In this document: positions 17,415 through 28,333 of the stretch, piece by piece | Numbering within the stretch: position 1 is the stretch's first letter | How the letters are laid out: every line of letters starts with the position of its first letter | Assembly: GCF_026723765.1 (NCBI RefSeq) | Contig: NZ_CP113524.1 | Location: 2,837,001 to 2,901,000 of the forward strand | DNA from: Lacrimispora xylanolytica | GTDB taxonomy: Bacteria > Bacillota > Clostridia > Lachnospirales > Lachnospiraceae | Direction of reading: 5' to 3' | DNA: 64,000 nt | Program-made: the position numbers and the translations under genes | Notes under the pieces: generated by a model | Told to the model about the DNA's origin: nothing | Seen by the model: the letters and a program-made list of their open reading frames with translations, nothing else | The model's database searches: none

Positions 17415-18140
17415 TTAAGATTCACCCGGCCTGGAGGAAATGATCACCTCTAAAAAGTCTGATATCTGCTCCCGGTCCACCTTCATATGAATCAGGTACT
17501 GATCTGCCAGTGTTGTTTTTAACCTTAACAGATCTTCTACCGCTCCCGGAATCTGAGGAACTGGAGTATATTCAATCAGAAAAACCGTCCTTGCAACGTC
17601 ATAGAAATAATCTCCTGCACATACATTCATAAAATCAATGACAACCGGGTTTTCAATGCTTAAAATTACATTGCCTGGATGAAAATCCCCATGGCAAAAG
17701 GTATCCCCATCTGGAAGTTTTTGAAGCTGCCCAAAAAGACCCTCAAATTTCTCTTCAGAGTTTCTTGCTGCCCGTTCCAGATTCCGGTATAGAAAATCTT
17801 TGTAACTGGGAGCAGATGTAACCTTATGGGCCAGCATCCTTTTATGAAGCTGAGCCAGTATCTCTCCTCCCCGTTCTAAATCTTTTGTTCTTAACAGCCA
17901 GTCCAGTAAAGACTCTCCCATTACGCTGTCATAAATAATACCCAATCTTCCCTCCACCTCAATGACATCATATGCCATAGGCTTTGGAAAATCCATCTTA
18001 CTGACAATTGCTACATTTGAGAATTCCCTCATAACGCTGTCTTTTGGATATCCGGAATGAAACAACTTAATAACGGTCTTACCTTCCCAATGATAGACGT
18101 CTGCTGTATTACCAATCCCCACTCGATGACCTAATTTCAC
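17415..18140 (-). CDS. APH-fold small-molecule kinase (phosphotransferase enzyme family)
   Basis: This 241-residue protein of the aminoglycoside phosphotransferase/choline kinase fold has an N-lobe with VGIGNTADVYHWEGKTVIKLF, the catalytic loop FCHGDFHPGN near residue 155 and the metal-binding Asp of VIDFMN near 172. It begins with GTG at 18140, preceded by GGGAGA. It stands alone between the riboswitch region and GH95. The fold covers many substrates; nothing here supports antibiotic resistance specifically. Confidence 0.85.
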   Translation of the reverse strand: MKLGHRVGIGNTADVYHWEGKTVIKLFHSGYPKDSVMREFSNVAIVSKMDFPKPMAYDVIEVEGRLGIIYDSVMGESLLDWLLRTKDLERGGEILAQLHKRMLAHKVTSAPSYKDFLYRNLERAARNSEEKFEGLFGQLQKLPDGDTFCHGDFHPGNVILSIENPVVIDFMNVCAGDYFYDVARTVFLIEYTPVPQIPGAVEDLLRLKTTLADQYLIHMKVDREQISDFLEVIISSRPGES

Positions 18141-18234
18141 GATCTGTCTCCCTTTCTTAGCCCGTTCTTCCCATTTAGTATGAATGACTTTTATGCTGGA
18201 TTAACACTTTCTACGTATTTTATGATTTAAGTAT

Positions 18235-18282
18235 GGAAAAACGGTGCAAACAAAGTCCTGATTCAGAAACTTATTTACACCG
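18235..18282 (-). terminator. Intrinsic terminator after GH95
   Basis: On the minus strand CGGTGTAAATAAG pairs imperfectly with CTTTGTTTGCACCG and is followed by TTTTTCC. It lies 25 bases downstream of the GH95 stop. Confidence 0.7.
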
Positions 18283-18306
18283 ATTTTCCTAATTTCTGTT
18301 ACTTCA

Positions 18307-20442
18307 TCAATAGATCCGGTAAGTGTCAAGCTCCCCATTATCCCACTTGATATCCACTGTTTTACCGTTCTTAATTCTAAGACCCTTCACATATCCACTG
18401 TCAAACTGGGAAGGCATTGCGGGTAAAATCTTAATTTCACCGTTTCGATCCTGCACCAGCATATTTGCCAGGCCAGCAGCTCCTCCAAAGTTTCCATCAA
18501 TCTGGAACGGCGGATGGGCGGACCAGAGATTTTCATAGGTGGAGCGGGTCAGCAGGGTATTTAGAAAATGGTATGCATTTTCTCCATCTCCTAACACGGC
18601 AAATAAGTTAATGATCCACGCACAGCTCCAGCCCGTATGTCCGCTGCCACTGCTCAAACGAAGGGACAAGGATTTTTTGCAGGCCTCGGTAAGCACTTTA
18701 TCGCCTTCAAATAGCTCACCCGGGAACATACCGTATAGATGAGACAGATGACGATGGCCAGGCTCGCATTCTTCAAATTCCTTATTCCATTCAAGAAGCT
18801 GTCCTTTGCTTCCCACTTTAAAAGGTGTAAGCTTTGAAAGCCGTTCGGATATCTCTTCTAATATCTCATCATCCAGCTTTAAAATCTCACAGGTCCTCTT
18901 AAAGTTCCCGAACACCTCCCGAATGATAGCAAGATCCATGGCGGATGACATGGCAACAGCACAGGAGTCTCCGGTTGGAGTCTTAAACATGTTCTCCGGA
19001 GACGTTGACGGACAGGTAACATAGCTTCCTTCATATTCGTAAAGCCAGTCGATTAAGAACAGGGCAGCTTCCTTTAGAACCGGATAAACTGTGTTCTTTA
19101 AAAATTCCGCATTGGGATTATATTCGTAATGCCGGAACAGCTCACTGGTCAGCCAGGCACCACCCATCGGCCACATGGACCAGGTAACGGCTTCTTTCTC
19201 TCCATGATCTTCTCCATATGGCATGCCCATAGGATTTGTGTTGCACCAATAATCCGCGTTGTGATGGTGAACAAAGCCTCTGCAGTTATAATGAATTTTT
19301 GCTGTCTTTTTCCCTTCCTCACAAAGCTTTTTCACCAGCTCAAAATAAGGAGGCAGACATTCCTTTAAGTTACAGCTTTGAGCCAGCCAGTAATTCATCT
19401 GGGCATTGATGTTGGTGGTCCAGTTACAGCTCCATGGCGCACGGAACTGCCAGCTCCAGATTCCCTGAAGATTGGCTGGGAGGCTCCCCTCTCTGGAAGA
19501 ACTGATAAGAAGATATCTTCCATACTGGAAAAACAGAGCATATAAATCATTGTCCTTCTCTCCTTTTCTCAGCCGTTCCAGCCGTTCATCTGTAGGAAGA
19601 TTGATTTCTTCCCCCAGATACAGCTCCACCTTCTCATATAAGCTTCTGTAATCTTTAATATGTATCTCCTTGATCTCATCATAAGACATGGCAGGATTAA
19701 ATTCTGGTTCTTTCACCGCTGAAAATACCAAAGTCACAACCGATGCCTTAGAGATGCTTATGCACTGTTCTTCCTCTTCTATGGTTCCGTCACAATGAAG
19801 AACGTTACATTCGGCATGGAACTTCATGCCTTTATCCCCCTGAATGATGGGATTTTCATGGATATCTATGTAGGATGGGTCCACATGTTCGGGACAAGTC
19901 CCTTTTATGTTTAAACCGACTGAAGTATATTCTGTTTTACAGACCATCTGCGACTCAAAGGAAATCTTGAAATCTAAGGCTGGACTGTCACATTGAAGCT
20001 TAATAAAGATTGCTTTTCCAGGATAGCTTGAAAAGTATTCCCTTGTATAGCTATGCCCTCCGGTCTGGTAGCTGACTTCTGAAACAGAGTGATCTAAGTC
20101 AAGGGTTCGCTTATAATTTGTAATGTCTTCGGTATGATTAAAGGTGAAATAAAGATTGCCAAGAGGCATATAGGATTCATTATATTCCCCCAGCATGGTC
20201 TCACGAATGACTTTCTCCGCCTTTTCATACTCTTCCTTTTCTACCAGCCTGCGGCACTCTTCCAAATGCTTTGACGCCTTATGGTTATTCTTGTCACGGT
20301 AATAACCAGACCAAAGGCTCTCCTCATTGAGTCCCAGACATTCTCTCTTTGTTTCCCCCCATATCATGGCACCAAGACTGCCATTTCCAATGGGTAAGGT
20401 TTCTTCCCATTTCATTGCCGGTTTGGTATAAAATAACTTCAT
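18307..20442 (-). CDS. Glycoside hydrolase family 95 (alpha-L-fucosidase / alpha-L-galactosidase type)
   Basis: This 711-residue GH95 enzyme begins with the N-terminal domain signature AMKWEETLPIGNGSLGAMIWG and has LNEESLWSG. The (alpha/alpha)6 barrel contains NINAQMNYWLAQSCNL, TSPEN, RHLSHLYGMFPG and GHTGWSCAWIINLFA. The family removes terminal alpha-linked L-fucose or L-galactose by inversion. There is no signal peptide, so it acts on imported oligosaccharides in the cytoplasm. It follows the GH1-PTS operon but is separated from it by a strong terminator, so it probably has its own promoter. The preferred sugar cannot be fixed from sequence. Confidence 0.93.
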   Translation of the reverse strand: MKLFYTKPAMKWEETLPIGNGSLGAMIWGETKRECLGLNEESLWSGYYRDKNNHKASKHLEECRRLVEKEEYEKAEKVIRETMLGEYNESYMPLGNLYFTFNHTEDITNYKRTLDLDHSVSEVSYQTGGHSYTREYFSSYPGKAIFIKLQCDSPALDFKISFESQMVCKTEYTSVGLNIKGTCPEHVDPSYIDIHENPIIQGDKGMKFHAECNVLHCDGTIEEEEQCISISKASVVTLVFSAVKEPEFNPAMSYDEIKEIHIKDYRSLYEKVELYLGEEINLPTDERLERLRKGEKDNDLYALFFQYGRYLLISSSREGSLPANLQGIWSWQFRAPWSCNWTTNINAQMNYWLAQSCNLKECLPPYFELVKKLCEEGKKTAKIHYNCRGFVHHHNADYWCNTNPMGMPYGEDHGEKEAVTWSMWPMGGAWLTSELFRHYEYNPNAEFLKNTVYPVLKEAALFLIDWLYEYEGSYVTCPSTSPENMFKTPTGDSCAVAMSSAMDLAIIREVFGNFKRTCEILKLDDEILEEISERLSKLTPFKVGSKGQLLEWNKEFEECEPGHRHLSHLYGMFPGELFEGDKVLTEACKKSLSLRLSSGSGHTGWSCAWIINLFAVLGDGENAYHFLNTLLTRSTYENLWSAHPPFQIDGNFGGAAGLANMLVQDRNGEIKILPAMPSQFDSGYVKGLRIKNGKTVDIKWDNGELDTYRIY

Positions 20443-20550
20443 CTCGCTTTACCCCTATATTCATTATTAGTTTTGACAAAGCTGATTTAGAATCTTTCAT
20501 CGTATCCAGTCGTTCCCATCTGCTGCCCTTTTGATGGTCAGAGATTACAT

Positions 20551-20602
20551 AAAAATAAGGCAGGGACGAGGATGGATGCGAAAGGATCCACCCATCCCTG
20601 CC
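20551..20602 (-). terminator. Strong intrinsic terminator after the GH1 gene
   Basis: On the minus strand GGCAGGGATGGGTGGATCC pairs, with small interruptions, with GCATCCATCCTCGTCCCTGCC, followed by TTATTTTT. It ends the bglG-PTS-GH1 operon. Confidence 0.88.
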
Positions 20603-20611
20603 ATTATGGGT

Positions 20612-22069
<1,458 letters not shown>

Positions 22070-23896
22070 TTATAATAAGGTTATTACTTCATCGCCGCAA
22101 TGGACTTTAGAACCACAGCGGTTCATCGCAACGACCTCCATATAATCCTTTGTATTTGTGACCAAAACCGGAGTATCCAAAGAATACCCTTCTCTTTCAA
22201 TGGCATCCTTATCAAAAGTAATAAGAAGGTCTCCCTTTTTCACCTTATCTCCTTCGTTTACGTGTGCCTCAAAATATTTTCCATTTAACTGTACAGTATC
22301 CATGCCAATATGAATGATTACCTCACAGCCATTGTCAGACATAAGTCCAACGGCATGCCTGGTAGGAAACAGCATCATGACTGTACCGTCAAATGGAGCA
22401 GTGACCTTTCCTTCTGTTGGTGAAACCGCCATTCCCTGTCCCAAAGTTCCATTGGCAAATGCAGCATCCTTTACCTGATCAAGTGCCATGACCGTACCGG
22501 AAAGAGGACATGCAATCACTTCTTTTCTGCATTTATCTGAAAGTTCCCCTTCTTTTGTCTCAGAAGGCGCCTCATCTTTAAAGGTTATAAAGGTTACAGC
22601 AAAGCCTACAATAAGTGATATGGCTGCCGCAATCAGGGCATGCACCATGCTTTTTCCAGGCTGGGTGGGATCCAGAAGAGCTGGTATCTCAAAGAGTCCC
22701 ATACCTGCCATGGTGTGATACTTTAATCCTAACGCTGCGGTTGCTGCACCTGCAACGGCACCGCAAAGACAGGAAAGAACGAAATACTTCATTCTTGGTA
22801 ACAAGATACCGTAAATCGCTGGCTCGGTCACTCCAAAAAATCCGGAAATCCAGGCTGGAAGTGCAATCTGCTTTAAGGTCTTGTCTTTGCTTTTCAGCCA
22901 CATGGCAAATATCATACCGGTGGTGGTAAAGGTCACGAACGTAGTAAAAGCAAGAATTGGGTCTGGTGTTCCTGATATAATATTGGTGATACATAAAACC
23001 ACCAGCACAATATGAACACCAAATACAATCATGACCTGCCATAATCCGCCCACCAGAAAACCTGCGAATATCGGGCTTAGCTTATATATGGATAACACTC
23101 CCTGTGAAATTCCATTGGAAATGAGATTCGCAATGGGTCCAATCACCACAAAACCAACGGGAAGTGCGATAAGGAGCACCAGCATCGGTGTGATAAAGGT
23201 CTTTACCATATCAGGGATCACCCGGTTAAAAAAGCTCTCCAGGGGCTTAGCCAGTGCCACAATAAGAATTACCGGAAGCAATGTGGACGTATAGGTTACA
23301 TTAATCATATGACCAAATAAAGGTACATCGGTGCCGTTGATCGTAGGATAGCACAGTGCCGCACCGATAATAAGACCCAGGAAGGGATTCATATCAAGTT
23401 TCTTTGCCGTGTTAAAACCGATGACAACAGGAAAGAAGAAAAAGATGGAATCTCCTATAGCGTTAAGCAAGATATAGATTCCATCGGCATCAGAGTAAAG
23501 CCCAAGGTATAAAAGAATGGAATTGAGTCCTTTTAACATACCGCAGGCGCACAGGATTCCGATGGCTGGCATCATGATTCCTGAAATAAGATCCAGAGAT
23601 TTTTCCCGGAAGCTCATCTTCTTTTTTTCAGTTGCTGTTTCTGATGAAATATTAGCCAGCCTGCAGACATCTGTAAATACCTGGGGTACATGGTTTCCGA
23701 TGACCACCTGATACTGTCCGGAGCTGTGCATGACTGTTATGACACCTTCCATTTGTTTGAGTGCTTCATCATCTGCAAGGCTTTCGTCTTTTAAGTTGAA
23801 ACGCAGACGGGTGACACAGTGGACAAGGCTTATGATATTATCCTTGCCGCCGACTTTTTTAATAATGTCTTTTGCCAACAGGTCATATTTTCCCAT
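22070..23896 (-). CDS. bglP: Beta-glucoside PTS permease EIIBCA
   Basis: This 608-residue fused PTS protein has an EIIB domain at residues 1-85 with phospho-Cys27 in VHCVTRLRF. A polytopic EIIC domain follows to about residue 450. An EIIA-Glc-like domain at about 465-608 has the phospho-His in VIIHIGMDTVQL. It imports and phosphorylates beta-glucosides, which the adjacent GH1 enzyme then cleaves. The ATG at 23896 has GGAGGA 7 bases upstream; the ATG at 23911 overlaps that Shine-Dalgarno and is rejected. Control is by the BglG protein encoded upstream and probably by catabolite repression. Confidence 0.95.
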   Translation of the reverse strand: MGKYDLLAKDIIKKVGGKDNIISLVHCVTRLRFNLKDESLADDEALKQMEGVITVMHSSGQYQVVIGNHVPQVFTDVCRLANISSETATEKKKMSFREKSLDLISGIMMPAIGILCACGMLKGLNSILLYLGLYSDADGIYILLNAIGDSIFFFFPVVIGFNTAKKLDMNPFLGLIIGAALCYPTINGTDVPLFGHMINVTYTSTLLPVILIVALAKPLESFFNRVIPDMVKTFITPMLVLLIALPVGFVVIGPIANLISNGISQGVLSIYKLSPIFAGFLVGGLWQVMIVFGVHIVLVVLCITNIISGTPDPILAFTTFVTFTTTGMIFAMWLKSKDKTLKQIALPAWISGFFGVTEPAIYGILLPRMKYFVLSCLCGAVAGAATAALGLKYHTMAGMGLFEIPALLDPTQPGKSMVHALIAAAISLIVGFAVTFITFKDEAPSETKEGELSDKCRKEVIACPLSGTVMALDQVKDAAFANGTLGQGMAVSPTEGKVTAPFDGTVMMLFPTRHAVGLMSDNGCEVIIHIGMDTVQLNGKYFEAHVNEGDKVKKGDLLITFDKDAIEREGYSLDTPVLVTNTKDYMEVVAMNRCGSKVHCGDEVITLL

Positions 23897-23964
23897 TGTT
23901 AAATCCTCCATTTTTCTTTTTATTTGAAATATGAAAGTTTAGCCAACTTAATGTAACCATCTCG

Positions 23965-24807
23965 TCATAAAACAGTCTTATAAACAACTCGTTCGATGTG
24001 CAGGGTGAGGTAAAGCTTTTCATCATTGGAAACGTTATAGTTATATTTCTTTTTAAGAAACTCACATATCTTTTCCGCACACTCATAGGCATTCACATAT
24101 TTTTTCTTTATAATAAGGAGAAGATCATCCTGTTCATCATCAAGGTAGGTCTTTCCCTCTAAGAGTCTCTGGGCGAAAAATTTAAGATGAGTGATGAACC
24201 GGAAATAGTATAAGGAATCTTCATTAAAAAATATGTGAAAATGGTACGATACAATGCTGGTGATTTCAGAGATGATTTCAGCCACCTGGTGGATATCCTG
24301 AGCACCCTTTCTGGTAACCGCTTCCACAAGGTGAATGGCAATGAATCCTGCTTCGTCTTCTGGCAATCGAAGGCAAAATTGTTTTTCTATCATCTCCAGT
24401 GCTTTCAACCCGATGTCAAATTCCTTTTTGTAAAACTTTTTTATGTCCCAGAGAATGGCGTTTTTTATCCCAATGCCTTCCTGGAATCGTTTCACAGCAG
24501 AATACAGGTGGTCGATGAGGGACAAGTAGATGGTATCATTTAAATCCACCTCCAGAATCGATGCCGCATATTCAATAATCTCTTCCCCAAGCTCCACATA
24601 ATCAATGGGAATGCTTGCGACAAGCTCCTGAAACCGGTTGTTAATAAGGGGATCCGACAGGACAAAGATCTTATCAATCTTACTTTCATCCAGCTCATCT
24701 CCGTTCTTCTTTTTAAAGGCAAGACCGCAGCCCATAACAACCTTTTCCACTCCGTTTTCATCTTTTATTACGACTGCATTGTTATTGAAAATTTTGTAAA
24801 TGATCAT
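23965..24807 (-). CDS. licT: BglG/LicT-family transcriptional antiterminator
   Basis: This 280-residue protein has an RNA-binding CAT domain (residues 1-55, MIIYKIFNNNAVVIKDENG, GCGLAF) and two PTS regulation domains. The conserved PRD histidines lie in SLIDHLYSAV and GFIAIHLVEA (PRD1) and in THLKFFAQR and LTLHIERV (PRD2). When its sugar is present it binds a RAT RNA and prevents a terminator from forming. I start at the ATG at 24807, 8 bases after AGGGG. A RAT sequence and terminator lie 55-143 bases upstream of this gene, so it is autoregulated together with the PTS and GH1 genes. Confidence 0.94.
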   Translation of the reverse strand: MIIYKIFNNNAVVIKDENGVEKVVMGCGLAFKKKNGDELDESKIDKIFVLSDPLINNRFQELVASIPIDYVELGEEIIEYAASILEVDLNDTIYLSLIDHLYSAVKRFQEGIGIKNAILWDIKKFYKKEFDIGLKALEMIEKQFCLRLPEDEAGFIAIHLVEAVTRKGAQDIHQVAEIISEITSIVSYHFHIFFNEDSLYYFRFITHLKFFAQRLLEGKTYLDDEQDDLLLIIKKKYVNAYECAEKICEFLKKKYNYNVSNDEKLYLTLHIERVVYKTVL

Positions 24808-24861
24808 GGCCATCACCCCTGTCTAAAGTAATAAATCCTCTTGAATTTTGTATTTTTAGCG

Positions 24862-24924
24862 AAAAAAAACCTGTTTACCATGCTATTATAGGCAAAAAAA
24901 GCCAAAATAACATAATAAACAGGT
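24862..24924 (-). terminator. BglG-controlled leader terminator
   Basis: On the minus strand ACCTGTTTA pairs with TAAACAGGT, followed by eight T. Its 5' arm overlaps the 3' end of the RAT at 24920-24950, the classic mutually exclusive arrangement. Confidence 0.88.
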
Positions 24925-24950
24925 ATAGCTTGCTAGCGCAATCACCATCC
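24920..24950 (-). promoter_or_regulatory. RAT (ribonucleic antiterminator) element for BglG 1
   Basis: The minus strand reads GGATGGTGATTGC...GCAAGCTATACC, matching the LicT/SacT RAT pattern GGATTGTTACTGC...GCAGGCAAAACC with symmetric arms. Binding by the downstream-encoded antiterminator would block the overlapping terminator. Confidence 0.82.
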
Positions 24951-25041
24951 ACTGACTACAGTATACTGGAAGATTACATTTTTAGCAACATATTTTTTTG
25001 AATTTCAAATAATTACTATTCACTATTACTAATTTCCAGTT

Positions 25042-25344
25042 TTAATTTGTAACGGATGGCAAGCTGCTTAAATTATTGCTCTCACTGCCATCTGGGAGAG
25101 ATTTTAAATACTCATTCCCATTCCTGGAGGAGACTCCCACTCCCTCTATGCCGCCTTGTTTGGCAAGCTCCACACCTTCTTCTTTGTTAAGGACTCTTCC
25201 ATCAGAAAGCTTGTATCCGGTAACCCGTCCGCTTTCCTTTACCAGCGCAACTATCTGCTTTGCATCTGCGTTTGGGACTGGAATATCGCTAAGTGCCATC
25301 ATGGGAAGATCGTTTGCTGTACCACTGAATTTGTTGTCCTCCAT
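25042..25344 (-). CDS. DUF3892 domain protein
   Basis: This 100-residue soluble protein contains the DUF3892 pattern: IVALVKESGRVTGYKLSDG, then VLNKEEGVELAKQGGIEGVGV, then NGNEYLKSLPDG. Its biochemical role is unknown. AGGAGGG precedes the ATG. It is a single gene between the bglG leader and the divergent membrane protein gene at 25540. Confidence 0.8.
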   Translation of the reverse strand: MEDNKFSGTANDLPMMALSDIPVPNADAKQIVALVKESGRVTGYKLSDGRVLNKEEGVELAKQGGIEGVGVSSRNGNEYLKSLPDGSESNNLSSLPSVTN

Positions 25345-25473
25345 TATATTTCCCTCCTGTCTTTTTTCTTACTTTCTTTACATTTTAGTGTTTCAAATCC
25401 AGCTTGAATTATTCAGGTACAATTTTGCAAATAAAATACTTGACGGTGGATTATGCATGTGTTATACCTATTC

Positions 25474-25491
25474 TGTTAGTTATGACTAACA
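25474..25491. promoter_or_regulatory. Candidate MarR operator, copy 1
   Basis: TGTTAGTTATGACTAACA: GTTAGT and ACTAAC arms with a 4-base spacer, 49 bases upstream of the membrane-protein ATG at 25540. The same arms and spacing recur at 28334-28349 before the methyltransferase-MarR operon. Confidence 0.65.
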
Positions 25492-25539
25492 CTAATCCGC
25501 AGCGTATAACTGCAACATCCTAAAGGAGAAAATAAATCA

Positions 25540-26262
25540 ATGATATTTTTAATCGCACTATTGGAAGCATTTGTTTTCGTGTGTTTTTGCAAAGGTGCAA
25601 TCAAAAAACACCCAGGAGTTTTTTACGTTCTTTCCGTAGCAATCATAGCATTTTGTGCCTGCTACAAGATCATGAATCTTTACACCGTTTTTCCTGAATG
25701 GACTTATACCTACATCATTTCTGTATTCTGGAGAGGTGCCTTTGCTACTGCTTTATTTGTGATTGTTATGTACATTGGCGCTTTGGATCGAAAAAGTAAA
25801 ATCGTTAAGGCTTTGATGCCCATTAGAGGGTATTTATCCATCATCGCCTGTCTCATTACCTTAGCTCATTCCTTTGCCTATGGAGCTTATTACATACCAA
25901 CTATGATCAATAATCCTCAGGAACTGGATCTTAGAGGAATCATAGCTCTGATCATCACCCTCCCTTTATTTACGATTATGATTATATTGATGGTTACGTC
26001 TTTTATAAAGGTGCGAAGAAAGATGAAACCTAAGGTATGGAAGAATGTCCAGAGGCTTGCCTATCCCTGGTTTGCCCTTCTTTACATATATCTAATGGTC
26101 CTCTTTATTCCCACGGTCATCGAATCTTTTGATCCTGCCTCAGAACTTAGTATGTTTTATAAGGTGAATTACATTCTGTCTGTTGTGATTTATACCCTTG
26201 TTTTTGTAGGTTATTTTATTTTGAGAATCAGAAAATATCGTCTGGACAAAGTAAGAACGTAG
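25540..26262 (+). CDS. Integral membrane protein, ferric reductase/MsrQ-like transmembrane domain
   Basis: This 240-residue protein has about seven hydrophobic helices. IRGYLSIIACLITLAHSFAYG and WKNVQRLAYPWFALLYIYL resemble the haem-coordinating helices of ferric-reductase-like/YedZ proteins; His119 in LAHSF is a candidate ligand, but the expected second His pair is incomplete. That makes haem binding uncertain. AAAGGAG lies about 11 bases before the ATG. It is monocistronic, and the palindrome in its promoter matches the one before the methyltransferase-marR operon, so the MarR protein encoded at 26772 may control it. Confidence 0.7.
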   Translation: MIFLIALLEAFVFVCFCKGAIKKHPGVFYVLSVAIIAFCACYKIMNLYTVFPEWTYTYIISVFWRGAFATALFVIVMYIGALDRKSKIVKALMPIRGYLSIIACLITLAHSFAYGAYYIPTMINNPQELDLRGIIALIITLPLFTIMIILMVTSFIKVRRKMKPKVWKNVQRLAYPWFALLYIYLMVLFIPTVIESFDPASELSMFYKVNYILSVVIYTLVFVGYFILRIRKYRLDKVRT

Positions 26263-26442
26263 ACCCTTTCACAATCTCTTCACACTTTTATCAAAATCCT
26301 GTCACATTTTCCAGATATAGTAAATATCACAAGAGGCGACGAACCTTTTCGTAATATACTTTTTCATACTTCAGTCGGCAGGATCCAAAGGGTTCTGCCG
26401 ATCCCTCCATGTCCATATCTTGCTTATTAATATAACTGATAG

Positions 26443-26477
26443 AAAGAAAAGCGGCTAAGTGTCAGCCGCTTTTCTTT
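26443..26477 (+). terminator. Intrinsic terminator
   Basis: AAAGAAAAGCGGCT pairs perfectly with AGCCGCTTTTCTTT, and T-rich sequence follows. It works in both directions and lies between the plus-strand membrane gene and the minus-strand small gene at 26487. Upstream at 26374-26400 is a smaller TCGGCAG/CTGCCGA stem without a T-run. Confidence 0.85.
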
Positions 26478-26486
26478 ATTCCTTTT

Positions 26487-26702
26487 TTATTTGCCGTCGT
26501 GCTTATTTCCCATTTTATAATCGTCTCTAGCCCAGTTGGGGGCATTAATGGGGCCGGCTTTTTCATTTCCATTTTTTGCAGCTCCCTGAATCTCCGGCAC
26601 CTTAGCCTGTTCATTTTGGGGACGGTGCATTTTTTCATGATTCTCTGTTCCATGATTGTTGGAATCATAGGGACTTGGTCTTCTCATTCCTGCTTTTGCC
26701 AT
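26487..26702 (-). CDS. Small hydrophilic protein, unknown function
   Basis: This 71-residue protein is rich in Asn, Lys, Gly and Pro (MAKAGMRRPSPYDSNNHG, KVPEIQGAAKNGNEKAGPI) and has no hydrophobic segment. GGAGG precedes the ATG with good spacing and a terminator lies just downstream, which supports a real gene. The composition would suit a small intrinsically disordered or spore-associated protein, but I do not recognise the family. Confidence 0.65.
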   Translation of the reverse strand: MAKAGMRRPSPYDSNNHGTENHEKMHRPQNEQAKVPEIQGAAKNGNEKAGPINAPNWARDDYKMGNKHDGK

Positions 26703-26771
26703 GATAATACCTCCTGTCTTTCCATAGTCTCTGTATTTTCAAGGAAAGTATGCTGGGGAGATAATCCAATG

Positions 26772-27224
26772 TTAGAAATGATGACCCACTAAATCATTGG
26801 CATGTTTTAAAAACGTTTGTATCAGTTCCAGTTCATCTGAATTTAAGCTGTCAAGGTAATCAAACAATGGGCTGTCATACTTTTTGTGATACTCCTGATG
26901 GAGCTGATACGCTTCTTTTCCTTTGTCTGTTAAATAGAGGCAAAGTCTTTTTTTATCGTTTTCATCTTCTACTTTTTGAATCAGACCTCTTTCTTCCAGC
27001 TTATGAATGGTCTTGGCTACCACTGCCCGGGTTATACTGAAATTTCTGGCCATTTCTGAAATGAAGATACCAGGATAATCTCCCACCATCTTAATCATAT
27101 GAATTTCTCCCCGGTAAAAGGTCATATCCTCTGACCCGAAATTTAAAACATTCATTTTTCCATTGGCGACCCGCTCCGTCAAACGGATAAAATCATTGAC
27201 CACCAAAGTTTTTTTATCAATCAT
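26772..27224 (-). CDS. MarR family transcriptional regulator
   Basis: This 150-residue winged-helix regulator contains the MarR core (FISEMARNFSITRAVVAKTIHKLEERGLIQKVEDENDKKRLCLYLTDKG), including the recognition helix and the D-x-R wing motif. It overlaps the upstream methyltransferase gene by 8 bases and is co-transcribed with it. Two palindromic motifs in the operon promoter are candidate binding sites. The inducer is unknown. Confidence 0.93.
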   Translation of the reverse strand: MIDKKTLVVNDFIRLTERVANGKMNVLNFGSEDMTFYRGEIHMIKMVGDYPGIFISEMARNFSITRAVVAKTIHKLEERGLIQKVEDENDKKRLCLYLTDKGKEAYQLHQEYHKKYDSPLFDYLDSLNSDELELIQTFLKHANDLVGHHF

Positions 27225-28251
27225 CCTGGTGTTCCTCTTCCTTTATTACCTGATAGAACTTCCCCGGCAAGCCTTTAAACATACCACCGACATCCCGCTT
27301 TTCCATGCAATGGAAGCCATGCTTCATAAGGGCCTGTTCTATGGTATTCTTTGTCAAAAGAAGATCAAGACCATCTAAATGACTGGACAGCCATCCAAGG
27401 ATGCTTTCTGGCGGATTTTGATAATCTTCACTCACCTCATGGGTGACGATATATAAGTAGCCATTGGCCGAAAGCGCATGTTTTAATTTTTCAAGAAAAG
27501 AATCCAGATAATCCTTTGCAAAATCCAGTACACCGGATGCTATAATTAAATCATAGTCTTCACCAATTCCATCCTTATTAAAATCCCCCTCCATGACTTC
27601 AATCCGGGAGCTTAGGCCCCGCTCCGTTATGAGACGTCTGGGTAAAGCTGTCACCTTGGGGTGTTCAAATACCACGCCTTTGCTCTCCGGAAATGCAGCA
27701 ACCAGTTCCATTGCAAATACTCCGCTTCCGCCTCCCAAATCAAGAATCTTACCTGGCTGCCGGTCTATGAACAATTCTTTCACTGCGGCAAGGAGAGACT
27801 GGACTCTGCCGGTGTACATCTCAGGAACTGTCACCTTTGCCATTTCGCAAAAATCGTATACCTCCGCACCAATATTTTGATGAAGTGTCTGGATGTCAGG
27901 ACCGTTTTTTACCTTTTCGTCAATACTATGAAGTGACATCATATTCTCCCGGAACAAGAGGCATTCCCCCAGATAAAGGGGACTGGTTTCATTTAGAAAT
28001 TCATTGCTCTCTGGGGTATTGCAAAAGCGTGTCCCATCCTTTTCGAGCATTCCGATGCTGGCAAGGGCATTCAAGAACAGGGAGACATTGCGCTCGTTAA
28101 GGCCTGTTCTCGCTGCCACGGAAGCTGGAGTTTCCCATCCTTCTAATTCTGTAAATATGTGAAGGCGCAGACCAGATAAAAAAAGCTCTGTGACTCTTTT
28201 TTGATGAAGCAATTTGTAATATTGACCGGGATTTAATTGTGGTTTCACCAT
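27217..28251 (-). CDS. SAM-dependent methyltransferase (O-methyltransferase family 2-like)
   Basis: This 344-residue protein has an N-terminal winged-helix dimerisation domain (residues 10-90, SGLRLHIFTELEG, GLNERNVSLFLNALASIGML) and a Rossmann methyltransferase domain with motif I ILDLGGGSGVFAMEL near residue 168 and a following acidic FEHPKV. This architecture is common to small-molecule O-methyltransferases. The strict catalytic His of plant enzymes is not evident, so the substrate atom is open. It is first in the operon with marR, which suggests that the substrate or a related toxic compound is the inducer. Confidence 0.85.
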   Translation of the reverse strand: MVKPQLNPGQYYKLLHQKRVTELFLSGLRLHIFTELEGWETPASVAARTGLNERNVSLFLNALASIGMLEKDGTRFCNTPESNEFLNETSPLYLGECLLFRENMMSLHSIDEKVKNGPDIQTLHQNIGAEVYDFCEMAKVTVPEMYTGRVQSLLAAVKELFIDRQPGKILDLGGGSGVFAMELVAAFPESKGVVFEHPKVTALPRRLITERGLSSRIEVMEGDFNKDGIGEDYDLIIASGVLDFAKDYLDSFLEKLKHALSANGYLYIVTHEVSEDYQNPPESILGWLSSHLDGLDLLLTKNTIEQALMKHGFHCMEKRDVGGMFKGLPGKFYQVIKEEEHQDD

Positions 28252-28333
28252 TTTTCCACTCCTTTATTATGTGCATTTATATGACCCAAAACACTTCTTA
28301 CATTTGTTTTTTATAGGTAACAAGTATCGTTTT

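Noticed and set aside
17415-18140. Aminoglycoside resistance gene
   Set aside because: Only the general APH kinase fold is present; no resistance-specific motifs or mobile context.
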